Origin: Flavobacterium frigoritolerans
GTDB taxonomy: Bacteria > Bacteroidota > Bacteroidia > Flavobacteriales > Flavobacteriaceae
Length of the DNA: 64,000 nucleotides
Assembly (NCBI RefSeq): GCF_025847275.1
Contig: NZ_JAOZEV010000005.1
Span: forward strand, 124,001-188,000
Reading direction: 5' to 3'
Below, in pieces: positions 45,952 to 53,626 of this stretch. The position numbers and the translations under genes are program-made. The notes under the pieces were generated by a model. It worked only from the letters and a program-made list of their open reading frames with translations. It had not been told where the DNA came from and searched no databases. Within the stretch, counting starts at the first letter, position 1; each line of letters opens with the position of its first letter.

Positions 45952-46398
45952 ATGAAACCAATTTGGAAAATTAAGCCGTTTGAGGCATTAACTGTTCACG
46001 AATTACACGATACCCTCAAATTAAGAAGTGAAGTCTTTGTTGTGGAGCAAAACTGCGTTTATTTAGACCTTGATGGGAAAGACAAACTTGCTTTGCACCT
46101 AATGGGTGAATATGAAGGTAAAATTGTGGCGCATGCACGTCTTTTTGATGCAGGAATTAGCTTTGATAATGCTTCAATAGGAAGAGTTGTTGTAAGCCCT
46201 GATTATCGTGATAAAAAATGGGGACATGATTTAATGACAGAAGCAATTGCAGGAGTCAAAACCCATTTTGATAAGACAGATATCACAATCGGAGCACAAT
46301 TATATTTGAAAAAATTCTATGAAAGCCACGGTTTTATACAAACCAGCGAAATGTATCTGGAAGATGATATCCCACATATAGAGATGGTGAGAAAGTAA
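45952..46398 (+). CDS. ElaA-like GNAT acetyltransferase
   Basis: 148 residues. LHDTLKLRSEVFVVEQNCVYLDLDGKDKLALHL is the ElaA-type N-terminus, followed by RVVVSPDYRDKKWGHDLMTEAI (acetyl-CoA loop, here R-D-K-K-W-G, slightly unusual) and FYESHGFIQTSEMYLEDDIPHIEM. It should be a cytoplasmic N-acetyltransferase with an unknown substrate. It is the last gene before a bidirectional terminator. Confidence 0.85.
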   Translation: MKPIWKIKPFEALTVHELHDTLKLRSEVFVVEQNCVYLDLDGKDKLALHLMGEYEGKIVAHARLFDAGISFDNASIGRVVVSPDYRDKKWGHDLMTEAIAGVKTHFDKTDITIGAQLYLKKFYESHGFIQTSEMYLEDDIPHIEMVRK

Positions 46399-46405
46399 AT
46401 TATAT

Positions 46406-46438
46406 AAAAAACCCAAAATCAATGATTTTGGGTTTTTT
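46406..46438. terminator. Bidirectional terminator
   Basis: AAAACCCAAAATC / GATTTTGGGTTTT with a 3-nt loop and A/T runs on both sides, between the convergent ElaA-like and S41 protease genes. Confidence 0.9.
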
Positions 46439-46442
46439 AGTA

Positions 46443-48080
46443 TTACATCTTTAAGATAGATTTATATTCCGTTTGATTGTTTAAAACTCCAACAGCTTTT
46501 TTAATCTCTGAGTTGTTTTTAATGTAGTATTGGTATAAACCTTCTTGATATTGATATCTTTTTATTAACTCTTCCAGAATTAGATTTTTGATTTCTTTTT
46601 GGTTCTTGTCAAGTAAAGTAGTTTCGCTTTTTTCAAGAGCATTCAATAATTGCTGATATTCTGAAGTAATAGTTTCGTCTATTTTTTCTTTTTTGGCTGC
46701 AGCCAATGTATTCTTTAAAGCGACTTCCGTTTCTGTATCAAAAGTAATTTTATTCGTTTTTAAAAACTGTTTGAAGCTATTATAATCAGCATCAGTTAGG
46801 GTAGGAATTTGAGTTCCTAGATTAGGATTTTTATAATAGTAACTTGTAGCATAGTCAAAAATTCCGTCATTTTTTAATAAAGCGTTGGTAATAGCACTCA
46901 ATTTGGCTTCCTCTAATTCGATATCTGGCATAACCCCACCGCCATCATAAACAGTTCTGCCTTTTCTGGTTTTAAAAGCATTAAAGTTTTTAGCATCTGT
47001 TTTTGTAGCTACACCATTTTTGTCTTTATGGGCATAGTCTAGAGCCTGAATACAACGACCAGAAGGAGTATAGTAGCGAGAAATAGTTACTTTTAACTGA
47101 GTTCCATAAGTAAGATCAACAGAACGTTGTACAAGGCCTTTTCCAAAACTGCGGCTTCCAAGAACAACAGCACGGTCTAAATCTTGCAAAGCTCCCGAAA
47201 CAATTTCGGATGCCGAAGCACTTCTTCCGTTAACCAAAATGGCCAATGGAATTTGAGTATCAATAGGTTCTTTTGTCGTTTTATAGGTGTTATTGTGTTT
47301 TTCGATTCTCGATTTAGTAGTTACAATAACTTCATTTTTTGGAACAAAAAGATTGCAAATATTTACAGCTTCATTTAGGAGTCCACCAGGATTTCCTCTT
47401 AAATCCAAAACAATCTGAGTGGCACCATCACGTTTAAGCTGTTCTAATGCACTTTGAGTTTCGGCAGAAGCTTTACGGCTAAAATGAGCCAAAACAATAT
47501 AACCAGTTTTAGCATCTATCATTCCAAAGAAAGGAACCGATTTAATATCAATTTCATTCAGAATAATATCGGTAGTATTTGTTTTTCCCTGACGAAGATA
47601 TTTAATGGCAATTTTGGTGTTTTTGGCACCTTTAAGCAATTGTGAAGCATCGTCTTTAAAATCAGCAATTAATACATCGCCAATCTGAATAATTTCGTCA
47701 CCCGCTTTTAGCCCAGCTTTATCAGCAGGATAATCTTTATACGGCTCTTTTATAATTAACCGGTCGGCCTTACGAGTAATCAAAGCGCCAATTCCTGTGT
47801 ATTCTCCAGTATTGTTAATTTTAAAATTTATAACATCTTGTTCGTTAAAGTAAACAGTATAAGGATCTAAACTCCCTAACATACTCTTAATGGCTTTATC
47901 CATTAAATCACCAGGATTGGTTTCGTCTACATAATTCGTGTTAACAGCTTTAAATAAGGTTGTGAAGATTTCTATTTGTTTGGCAATTTCAAAGAAGTCA
48001 TCTTTGAAGCTGGTTCCAATGAATAAAAATGCAGCTGCAACAATAGGGATTATAATTTTTTTTTTGAAAAACGTGACCAT
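46443..48080 (-). CDS. S41-family C-terminal processing peptidase
   Basis: 545 residues. An N-terminal hydrophobic signal anchor (IIIPIVAAAFLFIGTSF), PDZ domain about 85-160 (YTGIGALITRKADRL, DKAGLKAGDEIIQIGDV), and the S41 domain with the catalytic Ser in NGRSASASEIVSGA (about residue 288) and Lys in GSRSFGKGLVQ (about 315), the Ser/Lys dyad of CtpA/Prc. The 140-residue C-terminal helical tail is common in Bacteroidota homologues. It cleaves periplasmic proteins. It is divergent from nothing close; rnpA lies upstream on the same strand after 97 bp. Confidence 0.92.
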   Translation of the reverse strand: MVTFFKKKIIIPIVAAAFLFIGTSFKDDFFEIAKQIEIFTTLFKAVNTNYVDETNPGDLMDKAIKSMLGSLDPYTVYFNEQDVINFKINNTGEYTGIGALITRKADRLIIKEPYKDYPADKAGLKAGDEIIQIGDVLIADFKDDASQLLKGAKNTKIAIKYLRQGKTNTTDIILNEIDIKSVPFFGMIDAKTGYIVLAHFSRKASAETQSALEQLKRDGATQIVLDLRGNPGGLLNEAVNICNLFVPKNEVIVTTKSRIEKHNNTYKTTKEPIDTQIPLAILVNGRSASASEIVSGALQDLDRAVVLGSRSFGKGLVQRSVDLTYGTQLKVTISRYYTPSGRCIQALDYAHKDKNGVATKTDAKNFNAFKTRKGRTVYDGGGVMPDIELEEAKLSAITNALLKNDGIFDYATSYYYKNPNLGTQIPTLTDADYNSFKQFLKTNKITFDTETEVALKNTLAAAKKEKIDETITSEYQQLLNALEKSETTLLDKNQKEIKNLILEELIKRYQYQEGLYQYYIKNNSEIKKAVGVLNNQTEYKSILKM

Positions 48081-48177
48081 GTTTGTGATTTATCTTAAAT
48101 TTCAGAGTACTAAAATAAGAATAAATCAGCAACATTAACGTGAGTCTGTAGCGAAACACGTTTTGCAATGTCAAAAG

Positions 48178-48600
48178 TTATTGAATAACGTCGTTTTCTA
48201 AATCTGTTTTAGCTTCAGGAGCAGGATTTGGGTTTATCTGAAGTAAAAATTTTTCAAACAATTGAATCGTTTTGGTGTTGATTTCGTTATAAGACAACCT
48301 GTCTTTTGTCTGATAAAAGAACATAAACGAATAGGGCTTGTCTAAATTATCAAGCAAAATGTGCTTGTTCAATCGGTAGGTTTCACGTAAAACGCGTTTG
48401 AAGTAATTGCGATCAACGGCTTTTTTGAAATATTTTTTGGATACCGAAACCCCCATTTTTATTTTCTCATCTTGCTTTATATCACCCGAATAATAAACTA
48501 ATCGCAACGGATATTTAGAAACTGATTTTCCTTCAGAAAATAGTAGTCCAATTGTTGTTTTGCTTTTTAAGCGTTCGTTTTTTGGGTAAGTAAAGCTCAT
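48178..48600 (-). CDS. rnpA: Ribonuclease P protein component
   Basis: 140 residues. TYPKNERLKSKTTIGLLFSEGKS is the usual N-terminus, VSVSKKYFKKAVDRNYFKRVLRETYRLNK the RNR-type RNA-binding motif (here RNYFKR), and FMFFYQTKDRLSYNEI the C-terminal helix. It is the protein subunit that helps the RNase P RNA to mature tRNA 5' ends. rpmH, often its neighbour in other phyla, is not beside it. A CAAAGGTA (-7 box TACCTTTG on the minus strand) at 48635-48642 may drive it. Confidence 0.95.
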   Translation of the reverse strand: MSFTYPKNERLKSKTTIGLLFSEGKSVSKYPLRLVYYSGDIKQDEKIKMGVSVSKKYFKKAVDRNYFKRVLRETYRLNKHILLDNLDKPYSFMFFYQTKDRLSYNEINTKTIQLFEKFLLQINPNPAPEAKTDLENDVIQ

Positions 48601-48701
48601 CTTTTAATTTAGGAAAATACTGTGAATTATGCAACAAAGGTACAATTTAACAACTAACCTATTATTATTTGGGATTTAATTAGCGCTAAAAATATATTTA
48701 T

Positions 48702-48709
48702 TACTTTTG
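48702..48709 (+). promoter_or_regulatory. Candidate -7 box for plsC
   Basis: TACTTTTG fits TAnnTTTG and lies 17 nt before the ATG; no good TTG at -33 spacing. Confidence 0.3.
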
Positions 48710-48726
48710 CAGCTAATTTTTTAAGC

Positions 48727-49461
48727 ATGCAAAAACTAATTTCATACCCTATATCCGTTGTTTATTATTTGTGTTTTGGATTTTGCCTAGCAATTTTCCA
48801 TCCGATTCAATGGGTTTGTCTTAATGTTTTTGGCTACCAAGCGCATAAAAAAAGTGTTGATTATCTTAACTTCTTTTTGATAAAATGTACTAATCTTATA
48901 GGTACAACTTATAAATTCGAGAATAGGGAGTTAATTCCGAAAGGAGTTCCTATTATTTTTGTCTCAAATCATCAAAGTATGTATGATATTGTGGCAATGA
49001 TTTGGTATTTACGTCGTTTTCATTGTAAATTTGTAAGTAAGAAAGAGTTAGGCTCAGGAATACCAAGTGTATCATATAATTTACGTCATGGAGGTTCAGT
49101 CCTAATTGACCGAAAAGATCCAAAACAAGCCATTCCGGCAATTAAAGGATTGTCTGAATATATTGAAAAATACAATCGTGCTGCCGTAATCTTCCCCGAA
49201 GGCACTCGCAGTAAAACCGGAAAACCTAAGGAATTTGCACAAAACGGTTTGAAAATATTATGCAAATATGCACCATCAGCATATGTTGTACCCGTTAGTA
49301 TTAATAACTCATGGAAAATGGTAAAATTTGGCTTTTTTCCCGTGGGTTTAGGAAATCATCTTACCTTTACCATTCATAAACCGTTAGCAGTGAAAGATTA
49401 TGATTTTGCAACGATAATGAATAAGTCGGAAAAGGCTGTAGTAGAAGGAGTTAAAATTTAA
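48727..49461 (+). CDS. plsC: 1-acyl-sn-glycerol-3-phosphate acyltransferase
   Basis: 244 residues. One or two N-terminal membrane segments, then NHQSMYD (HX4D, about residues 80-86), KKELGSGIPSVSYNLRHGGSVLIDRKDPKQA and the canonical FPEGTRSKTGKPKEFAQNG. It makes phosphatidic acid from lysophosphatidate. It starts a two-gene unit with an acyl-ACP desaturase 10 bp downstream, which links glycerolipid assembly to fatty-acid desaturation. It is one of two PlsC-type proteins in the window. Confidence 0.9.
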   Translation: MQKLISYPISVVYYLCFGFCLAIFHPIQWVCLNVFGYQAHKKSVDYLNFFLIKCTNLIGTTYKFENRELIPKGVPIIFVSNHQSMYDIVAMIWYLRRFHCKFVSKKELGSGIPSVSYNLRHGGSVLIDRKDPKQAIPAIKGLSEYIEKYNRAAVIFPEGTRSKTGKPKEFAQNGLKILCKYAPSAYVVPVSINNSWKMVKFGFFPVGLGNHLTFTIHKPLAVKDYDFATIMNKSEKAVVEGVKI

Positions 49462-49471
49462 ATTATATAAA

Positions 49472-50464
49472 ATGTCTATAAAGAACATTCGATTAGAAGT
49501 AATGCAGTTTTTAGAGAAAAACGTAGACAGCTTCGTTGAACAGTATTTAATACCTGTTGAAAAGATTTGGCAGCCGTCAGATTTTTTACCTAATTCTGAA
49601 AAAGATACTTTTTTTGAAGAAGTAAAAGAACTACGCGAAATAGCCAAAGATTTACCATACGATTTTTGGGTAACTTTAGTTGGTGATACCATTACCGAAG
49701 AGGCTTTACCTACTTATGAATCATGGTTAATGGATGTGGAAGGTATCAATCAAGTTGAAAATGGTGGAAATGGATGGTCTAAATGGATCAGACAATGGAC
49801 AGGTGAAGAAAATCGCCATGGTGACTTACTAAACAAATATTTGTATTTGTCAGGTCGTGTGAACATGCGCGAGATAGAAATGACTACCCAGCATTTAATC
49901 AACGATGGTTTTGATATCGGAACTGGAACAGATCCATACAAAAACTTTGTATATACTAGTTTTCAGGAGCTTGCAACTTATGTTTCGCATAACAGAGTGG
50001 CACAAATGGCTAAGAAATATGGAGATAACAAATTGTCTAAAATGTGTAAAATGATTGCTGGTGACGAAATGCGTCATCATCATGCATATAGCGAATTTGT
50101 TACACGTATTTTTCAAGTAGATCCTAGCGAAATGATGCTTGCTTTTCAATATATGATGAAAGCAAAAATCGTTATGCCTGCACACTTTTTGAGAGAATCA
50201 GGACAAAAAATAAGTTCTGCTTTCGAACAATTCTCTGATTCAGCACAGCGTATTGGTGTTTACACTGCTAGTGATTATGTTGATATCATGCAAAAATTAA
50301 TTGACAAATGGGAGATTGACAAAATTGGTGGTCTTACAGATGAAGCAGAAAAAGCACGTGATTATTTGATGAAATTACCTGGAAGAATGGCAAAAATTTC
50401 TGAAAGATTAGTTATTCCTCAAGAATCACATATCTTTAAATGGGTAGAGCCAGCTAGACTTTAA
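49472..50464 (+). CDS. Acyl-ACP desaturase (ferritin-like)
   Basis: 330 residues. It has the two di-iron motifs E-E-x-R-H (GEENRHGDLL, about 110-119) and D-E-M-R-H (AGDEMRHHHAY, about 196-206), and WSKWIRQWTGEENRHGD matches plant-type stearoyl-ACP desaturases. It should place a double bond in acyl-ACP in the cytoplasm using reduced ferredoxin. It follows plsC by 10 bp, so unsaturated acyl chains and their use in phospholipids are probably co-expressed. A terminator follows. Confidence 0.92.
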   Translation: MSIKNIRLEVMQFLEKNVDSFVEQYLIPVEKIWQPSDFLPNSEKDTFFEEVKELREIAKDLPYDFWVTLVGDTITEEALPTYESWLMDVEGINQVENGGNGWSKWIRQWTGEENRHGDLLNKYLYLSGRVNMREIEMTTQHLINDGFDIGTGTDPYKNFVYTSFQELATYVSHNRVAQMAKKYGDNKLSKMCKMIAGDEMRHHHAYSEFVTRIFQVDPSEMMLAFQYMMKAKIVMPAHFLRESGQKISSAFEQFSDSAQRIGVYTASDYVDIMQKLIDKWEIDKIGGLTDEAEKARDYLMKLPGRMAKISERLVIPQESHIFKWVEPARL

Positions 50465-50538
50465 ATTTCTGATTTTAGAGTTTAGATTTAAAATTGAATT
50501 TCGACTTTGAAAAAGATCTTTAAAAAATATAAATATTT

Positions 50539-50585
50539 ATGTTGATTGTTAGGGTTTTCAAGACTTTGACAATCAACATTTTTTA
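50539..50585 (+). terminator. Terminator after the desaturase
   Basis: 11-bp stem ATGTTGATTGT / ACAATCAACAT with a T-run (50579-50584). Confidence 0.8.
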
Positions 50586-50664
50586 TTTAGAATAGAGATT
50601 AACCACTTGAGTGTAATCACTGCGTTTGTTTGCATTGCTCGGTTCGTTAAGATTTTATTCAACA

Positions 50665-50792
50665 CATAGAGACATAGATTTTATTTGTAAAAAATAATAC
50701 AAAAAGAAATTTATTTCTTTAACATAGCTAGCTATGTGCATTTAAAATAAGTGAAACGCCTTTTTAGAGATTACAAAACATATGTCTCTATG
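50665..50792. repeat. Nested palindromic element
   Basis: Outer 12-bp perfect inverted repeat CATAGAGACATA (50665-50676) / TATGTCTCTATG (50781-50792). Between them is a 16-bp perfect palindrome ACATAGCTAGCTATGT (50722-50737). The whole folds as a double hairpin; it resembles non-autonomous dispersed repeats of Flavobacterium. Confidence 0.6.
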
Positions 50793-50902
50793 CGCAAATT
50801 ATTATACCCAACAGGTTTAGATTTAATCTATCTGTTTAAATCCGCTTAATCTGCATAACCTGCATGCTATTTTAGTCTTGCAGAGAAGCATTAATTAAAT
50901 AC

Positions 50903-51562
50903 ATGAATATGAATAATTCTGACTTAATAAACAAAACAATCACTTTTGTAAAAGAAAAGCTAAATGATGCCGAAGGAGGGCATGATTGGTTTCATATCGA
51001 ACGAGTATATAAAAATGCACTTTTAATTGCTGAAAACACTCCTTGTGACAGTACAGTGGTGAAATTAGGAGCTTTGTTACATGATATCGCCGATAGTAAG
51101 TTTCATAATGGTGATGAGACAATCGGGCCTAGAACAGCGCGGTTATTTCTGGAATCAGAGAATGCTTCTGAAGAGATTATAACACATGTCGTAAAGATTA
51201 TCGAAAACATATCATACAAAGGAGGTAATTTTGAGAAAAAATTTAGCTCTATCGAATTGGATATCGTACAAGATGCAGATCGTTTAGATGCCATTGGCGC
51301 TATTGGGATTGCAAGAGCATTTCATTATGGAGGATTTAAGGATAGAACTATCTATGATCCTAGTATTACTCCTGTTACCAATATGACTAAAGAAGAATAT
51401 AAAAAGAATAACGCACCAACAATTAATCATTTTTATGAGAAATTATTGTTACTGAAAGATAAAATGAATACAGCAACAGGAAAAGAAATCGCAGCCGAAA
51501 GACATCGTTTTATGGAAACATTCCTTTCACAGTTTTATGCAGAGTGGGAAGGGGCAAAATAG
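50903..51562 (+). CDS. HD-domain phosphohydrolase
   Basis: 219 residues. The HD superfamily metal-binding residues are seen: GGHDWFHIERVYKNALLIA (first His, about residue 24), LGALLHDIADSKFH (HD pair, about 56-57) and IVQDADRLDAIGAIGIAR (last Asp). This arrangement matches the YedJ/COG1418-type cytoplasmic phosphohydrolases that act on nucleotides. The substrate is unknown. It stands alone upstream of a bidirectional terminator. The alternative start two codons later is possible. Confidence 0.85.
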   Translation: MNMNNSDLINKTITFVKEKLNDAEGGHDWFHIERVYKNALLIAENTPCDSTVVKLGALLHDIADSKFHNGDETIGPRTARLFLESENASEEIITHVVKIIENISYKGGNFEKKFSSIELDIVQDADRLDAIGAIGIARAFHYGGFKDRTIYDPSITPVTNMTKEEYKKNNAPTINHFYEKLLLLKDKMNTATGKEIAAERHRFMETFLSQFYAEWEGAK

Positions 51563-51650
51563 TGGTCAGTTTCTAGAATCAGTTTTCAGCGGTTGTATTG
51601 TATTTTTTAGTTTAAGTAAACGATGAAAAAGAGATACTTCATTTAGTAAA

Positions 51651-51697
51651 AAAAAGAGAGCCAAAGTTTATCAATTAACTTTGGCTCTCTTTTTTTA
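51651..51697. terminator. Bidirectional terminator
   Basis: Perfect 14-bp stem AGAGAGCCAAAGTT / AACTTTGGCTCTCT with A-run and T-run on either side, between the convergent HD-phosphohydrolase and secreted-protein genes. Confidence 0.92.
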
Positions 51698-52225
51698 TTC
51701 TTTGATACTGTATAGTATTTTTTGAAAATCAGCTTTGTATTTGTCTTTGTTCTCTAAGGATGACCAAGATAAGACTTTGTAATAAGCGGTTTTGGTTTCT
51801 ACAATTCCAACAAAGTAGTAAATACTATTATTGATTTCTTTATCAAAATAGCTTGCATCAGACTCTATAAAGTTCATATCGCCTTTTTTTGTTAATTTTG
51901 ATTTAGACACGGTTCTTTTTTCTTCATCTTTTAAAAAGTCCTTGATGAAATCTTCATAAAAATCAGAAATAGAAGTGTAATTCATATCAAGTAGGCCTAA
52001 TTCTTCTTTAGTGTCAAAAATAACTATTCCGTAAATGTCTTTTACTTCGTTTTTATATTGTATCGCTGCAGAACTGTTTAAGTCAGCAGTCTTACCCATA
52101 TAATCAGGGATGCTTATATTAAATGTATGTCCAGCTTTGTACTCTTTCATAGTGGTTTGAGCAAAATTTGCAGTACTCATTAAAAGAGAAGCCATTAAAA
52201 ATAAAGATGTTACGGTAGTTTTCAT
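51695..52225 (-). CDS. Secreted protein of unknown function
   Basis: 176 residues. Signal peptide (LFLMASLLMSTANFA-QT). The mature part (KAGHTFNISIPDYMGKTADLN, YGIVIFDTKEELGLL, SDFYEDFIKDFLKDEEKR, YKVLSWSSLENKDKYKADF) reads like a small alpha/beta domain of the type seen in PsbP-like or DUF1795-like periplasmic proteins, but I cannot place it with confidence. It is probably transcribed on its own: no other gene lies within 72 bp upstream except the 134-residue gene on the same strand. Confidence 0.6.
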   Translation of the reverse strand: MKTTVTSLFLMASLLMSTANFAQTTMKEYKAGHTFNISIPDYMGKTADLNSSAAIQYKNEVKDIYGIVIFDTKEELGLLDMNYTSISDFYEDFIKDFLKDEEKRTVSKSKLTKKGDMNFIESDASYFDKEINNSIYYFVGIVETKTAYYKVLSWSSLENKDKYKADFQKILYSIKE

Positions 52226-52297
52226 TAGGTGAATTTATTGGTTGGTTTAGGTTAAAATGATAATTTTTTTCAGGTACAAATGCACTGTGGTGTGTTT

Positions 52298-52702
52298 CTA
52301 CACAATGCCTTTTTCGATCATCTCTAGCATTACAGGAGATGCATTTTTAAAGGTAGGTGCTTGCTCGATAATACTTCCTACATTTTTTTTGTTCACTTTA
52401 AAAGTAATATCAGCATCCGTTGTAAACAATAAAGCGGTAAGAAATGGATTTTTGATGTAAGGAGCTAGCACAATAAAAGCTTCGTCAAGCGTATGAAAAC
52501 TTTCTATTTCTTCAGTTTTATAACGAGCTGTAAGAGAAACACCATAAGTAGTATCGTCTTCGTTAATGATAAGGCGAACATATATGTTTTTTATTTCGGT
52601 ATCACCAATAGTTTTAGCCAATGTTAGTTTAGCAAAAGTTCCGCTCTGGATACTTTCTTTTACTTTTTGCCAAAACTCGTTTAATATGGGTTCGTAAGAC
52701 AT
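52298..52702 (-). CDS. Conserved-looking cytoplasmic protein of unknown function
   Basis: 134 residues, no signal peptide or membrane segment. It reads as a compact alpha/beta protein (FWQKVKESIQSGTFAKLTLA, YVRLIINEDDTTYGVSLTAR, SFHTLDEAFIVLAPYI, ADITFKVNKKNVG). I do not recognise a family. It is followed by the secreted 176-residue gene 72 bp downstream and preceded by an inverted-repeat element. Confidence 0.6.
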   Translation of the reverse strand: MSYEPILNEFWQKVKESIQSGTFAKLTLAKTIGDTEIKNIYVRLIINEDDTTYGVSLTARYKTEEIESFHTLDEAFIVLAPYIKNPFLTALLFTTDADITFKVNKKNVGSIIEQAPTFKNASPVMLEMIEKGIV

Positions 52703-52735
52703 GATTTTGTTTTATAATTGTTGTTGAATGTTTTT

Positions 52736-52824
52736 TAACCGCAAAGAGTACAATACCGAAGATTCGGAATACGCAAAGTTCGCAAAGCTTTATCTAAATT
52801 TTTCTTTGCGCTTTTTGCGGTTAA
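52736..52824. repeat. Small GCAAAG-rich inverted-repeat element
   Basis: Left end TTAACCGCAAAGAGTACAA (52736 onward), right end CTTTGCGCTTTTTGCGGTTAA (52804-52824), so the ends are near-perfect inverses; the core has CCGAAGATTCGG. It is a short relative of the element at 10570-10877 and lies directly after the crotonase stop codon. Confidence 0.65.
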
Positions 52825-52831
52825 TAAAAAT

Positions 52832-53614
52832 CTATTTTCCTGTAAATACTGCTTTTCTTTTTTCTAAAAATGCAGTAGTTCCTTCGATGAAATCTTTAGT
52901 TCCGAAGCATTTTCCGAAAGATTTTATTTCTACCTCATAACCGTTTTTGCCATCTTTATAATTAGCATTTATAGCTTTAATTGCTTTAGAAATAGCAATT
53001 GGAGCGTTCTTGATTATCTTTTCTGCAATACCGTTGCAATAAGTAATTAGTTCAGCTTGAGGTACTACGTGGTTTACTAATCCGTATTGTTTTGCTTCTT
53101 CAGCGTTAAGCATTCCTGCAGTCATAATCATTTCCATTGCACGACCTTTACCAATAAGTTGAGGCAAACGTTGTGTTCCTCCATATCCTGGTATAAGACC
53201 TAGAGAAACTTCTGGTAATCCCATTTTTGCATTATCAGAAGCAATTCTGAAATGACAAGCCATTGCTAATTCTAATCCTCCACCAAGAGCAAAACCGTTA
53301 ACAGCAGCAATAACTGGTTTCTTAAGGTTTTCGATAAAATCAAATAATTTTTCTTGACCATCTGCCGCCAAAGCAGTTCCTTCTTCGATAGTATAATTAG
53401 CAAATTCTGAGATATCAGCACCAGCTACAAATGCTTTTTCTCCACTTCCAGTTAAAACAATCACACGAACATCATTGTTTTTTGCTAATAGTTTAAATGC
53501 TTTTTGTAAATCATTAATTGTCTTTTTGTTCAAAGCATTAAGCTTAGTTGGACGATTAATTGTAATTGTTGCAATTTTCTCTTCGATTGAGATTAGTATA
53601 TTTTCGTAGTTCAT
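52832..53614 (-). CDS. Enoyl-CoA hydratase/isomerase family protein
   Basis: 260 residues of the crotonase fold. KAFVAGADISEF is the oxyanion-hole loop, NGFALGGGLELAMACHFRIAS the second one, and EVSLGLIPGYGGTQRLPQLIG contains the Glu of the typical E-x-x-x-G-x-x-P segment; the tail IKSFGKCFGTKDFIEGTTAFLEKRK is normal. It should hydrate 2-enoyl-CoA in beta-oxidation or a related path; hydratase versus isomerase cannot be settled here. It is 12 bp from the histidine kinase stop, so the two may be co-transcribed. Confidence 0.9.
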   Translation of the reverse strand: MNYENILISIEEKIATITINRPTKLNALNKKTINDLQKAFKLLAKNNDVRVIVLTGSGEKAFVAGADISEFANYTIEEGTALAADGQEKLFDFIENLKKPVIAAVNGFALGGGLELAMACHFRIASDNAKMGLPEVSLGLIPGYGGTQRLPQLIGKGRAMEMIMTAGMLNAEEAKQYGLVNHVVPQAELITYCNGIAEKIIKNAPIAISKAIKAINANYKDGKNGYEVEIKSFGKCFGTKDFIEGTTAFLEKRKAVFTGK

Positions 53615-53626
53615 GATACTGTTGTT

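Larger units (their letters stand above)
50465..50902. other. 438-bp intergenic region
   Basis: Apart from the terminator above and an inverted-repeat element at 50665-50792, it holds a stretch resembling a dispersed repeat at 50840-50870 (AAATCCGCTTAATCTGCATA). No gene or RNA gene is visible. Confidence 0.6.

Noticed and set aside
48380..48393. GTTTCACGTAAAAC inside rnpA, one base off the parS core
   Set aside because: It encodes the conserved RVLRETYRL stretch of RnpA and breaks the central CACGTG; coincidence is the simplest reading.
50355..50360. CACGTG in the desaturase gene
   Set aside because: Only the 6-bp core matches parS; flanks do not.
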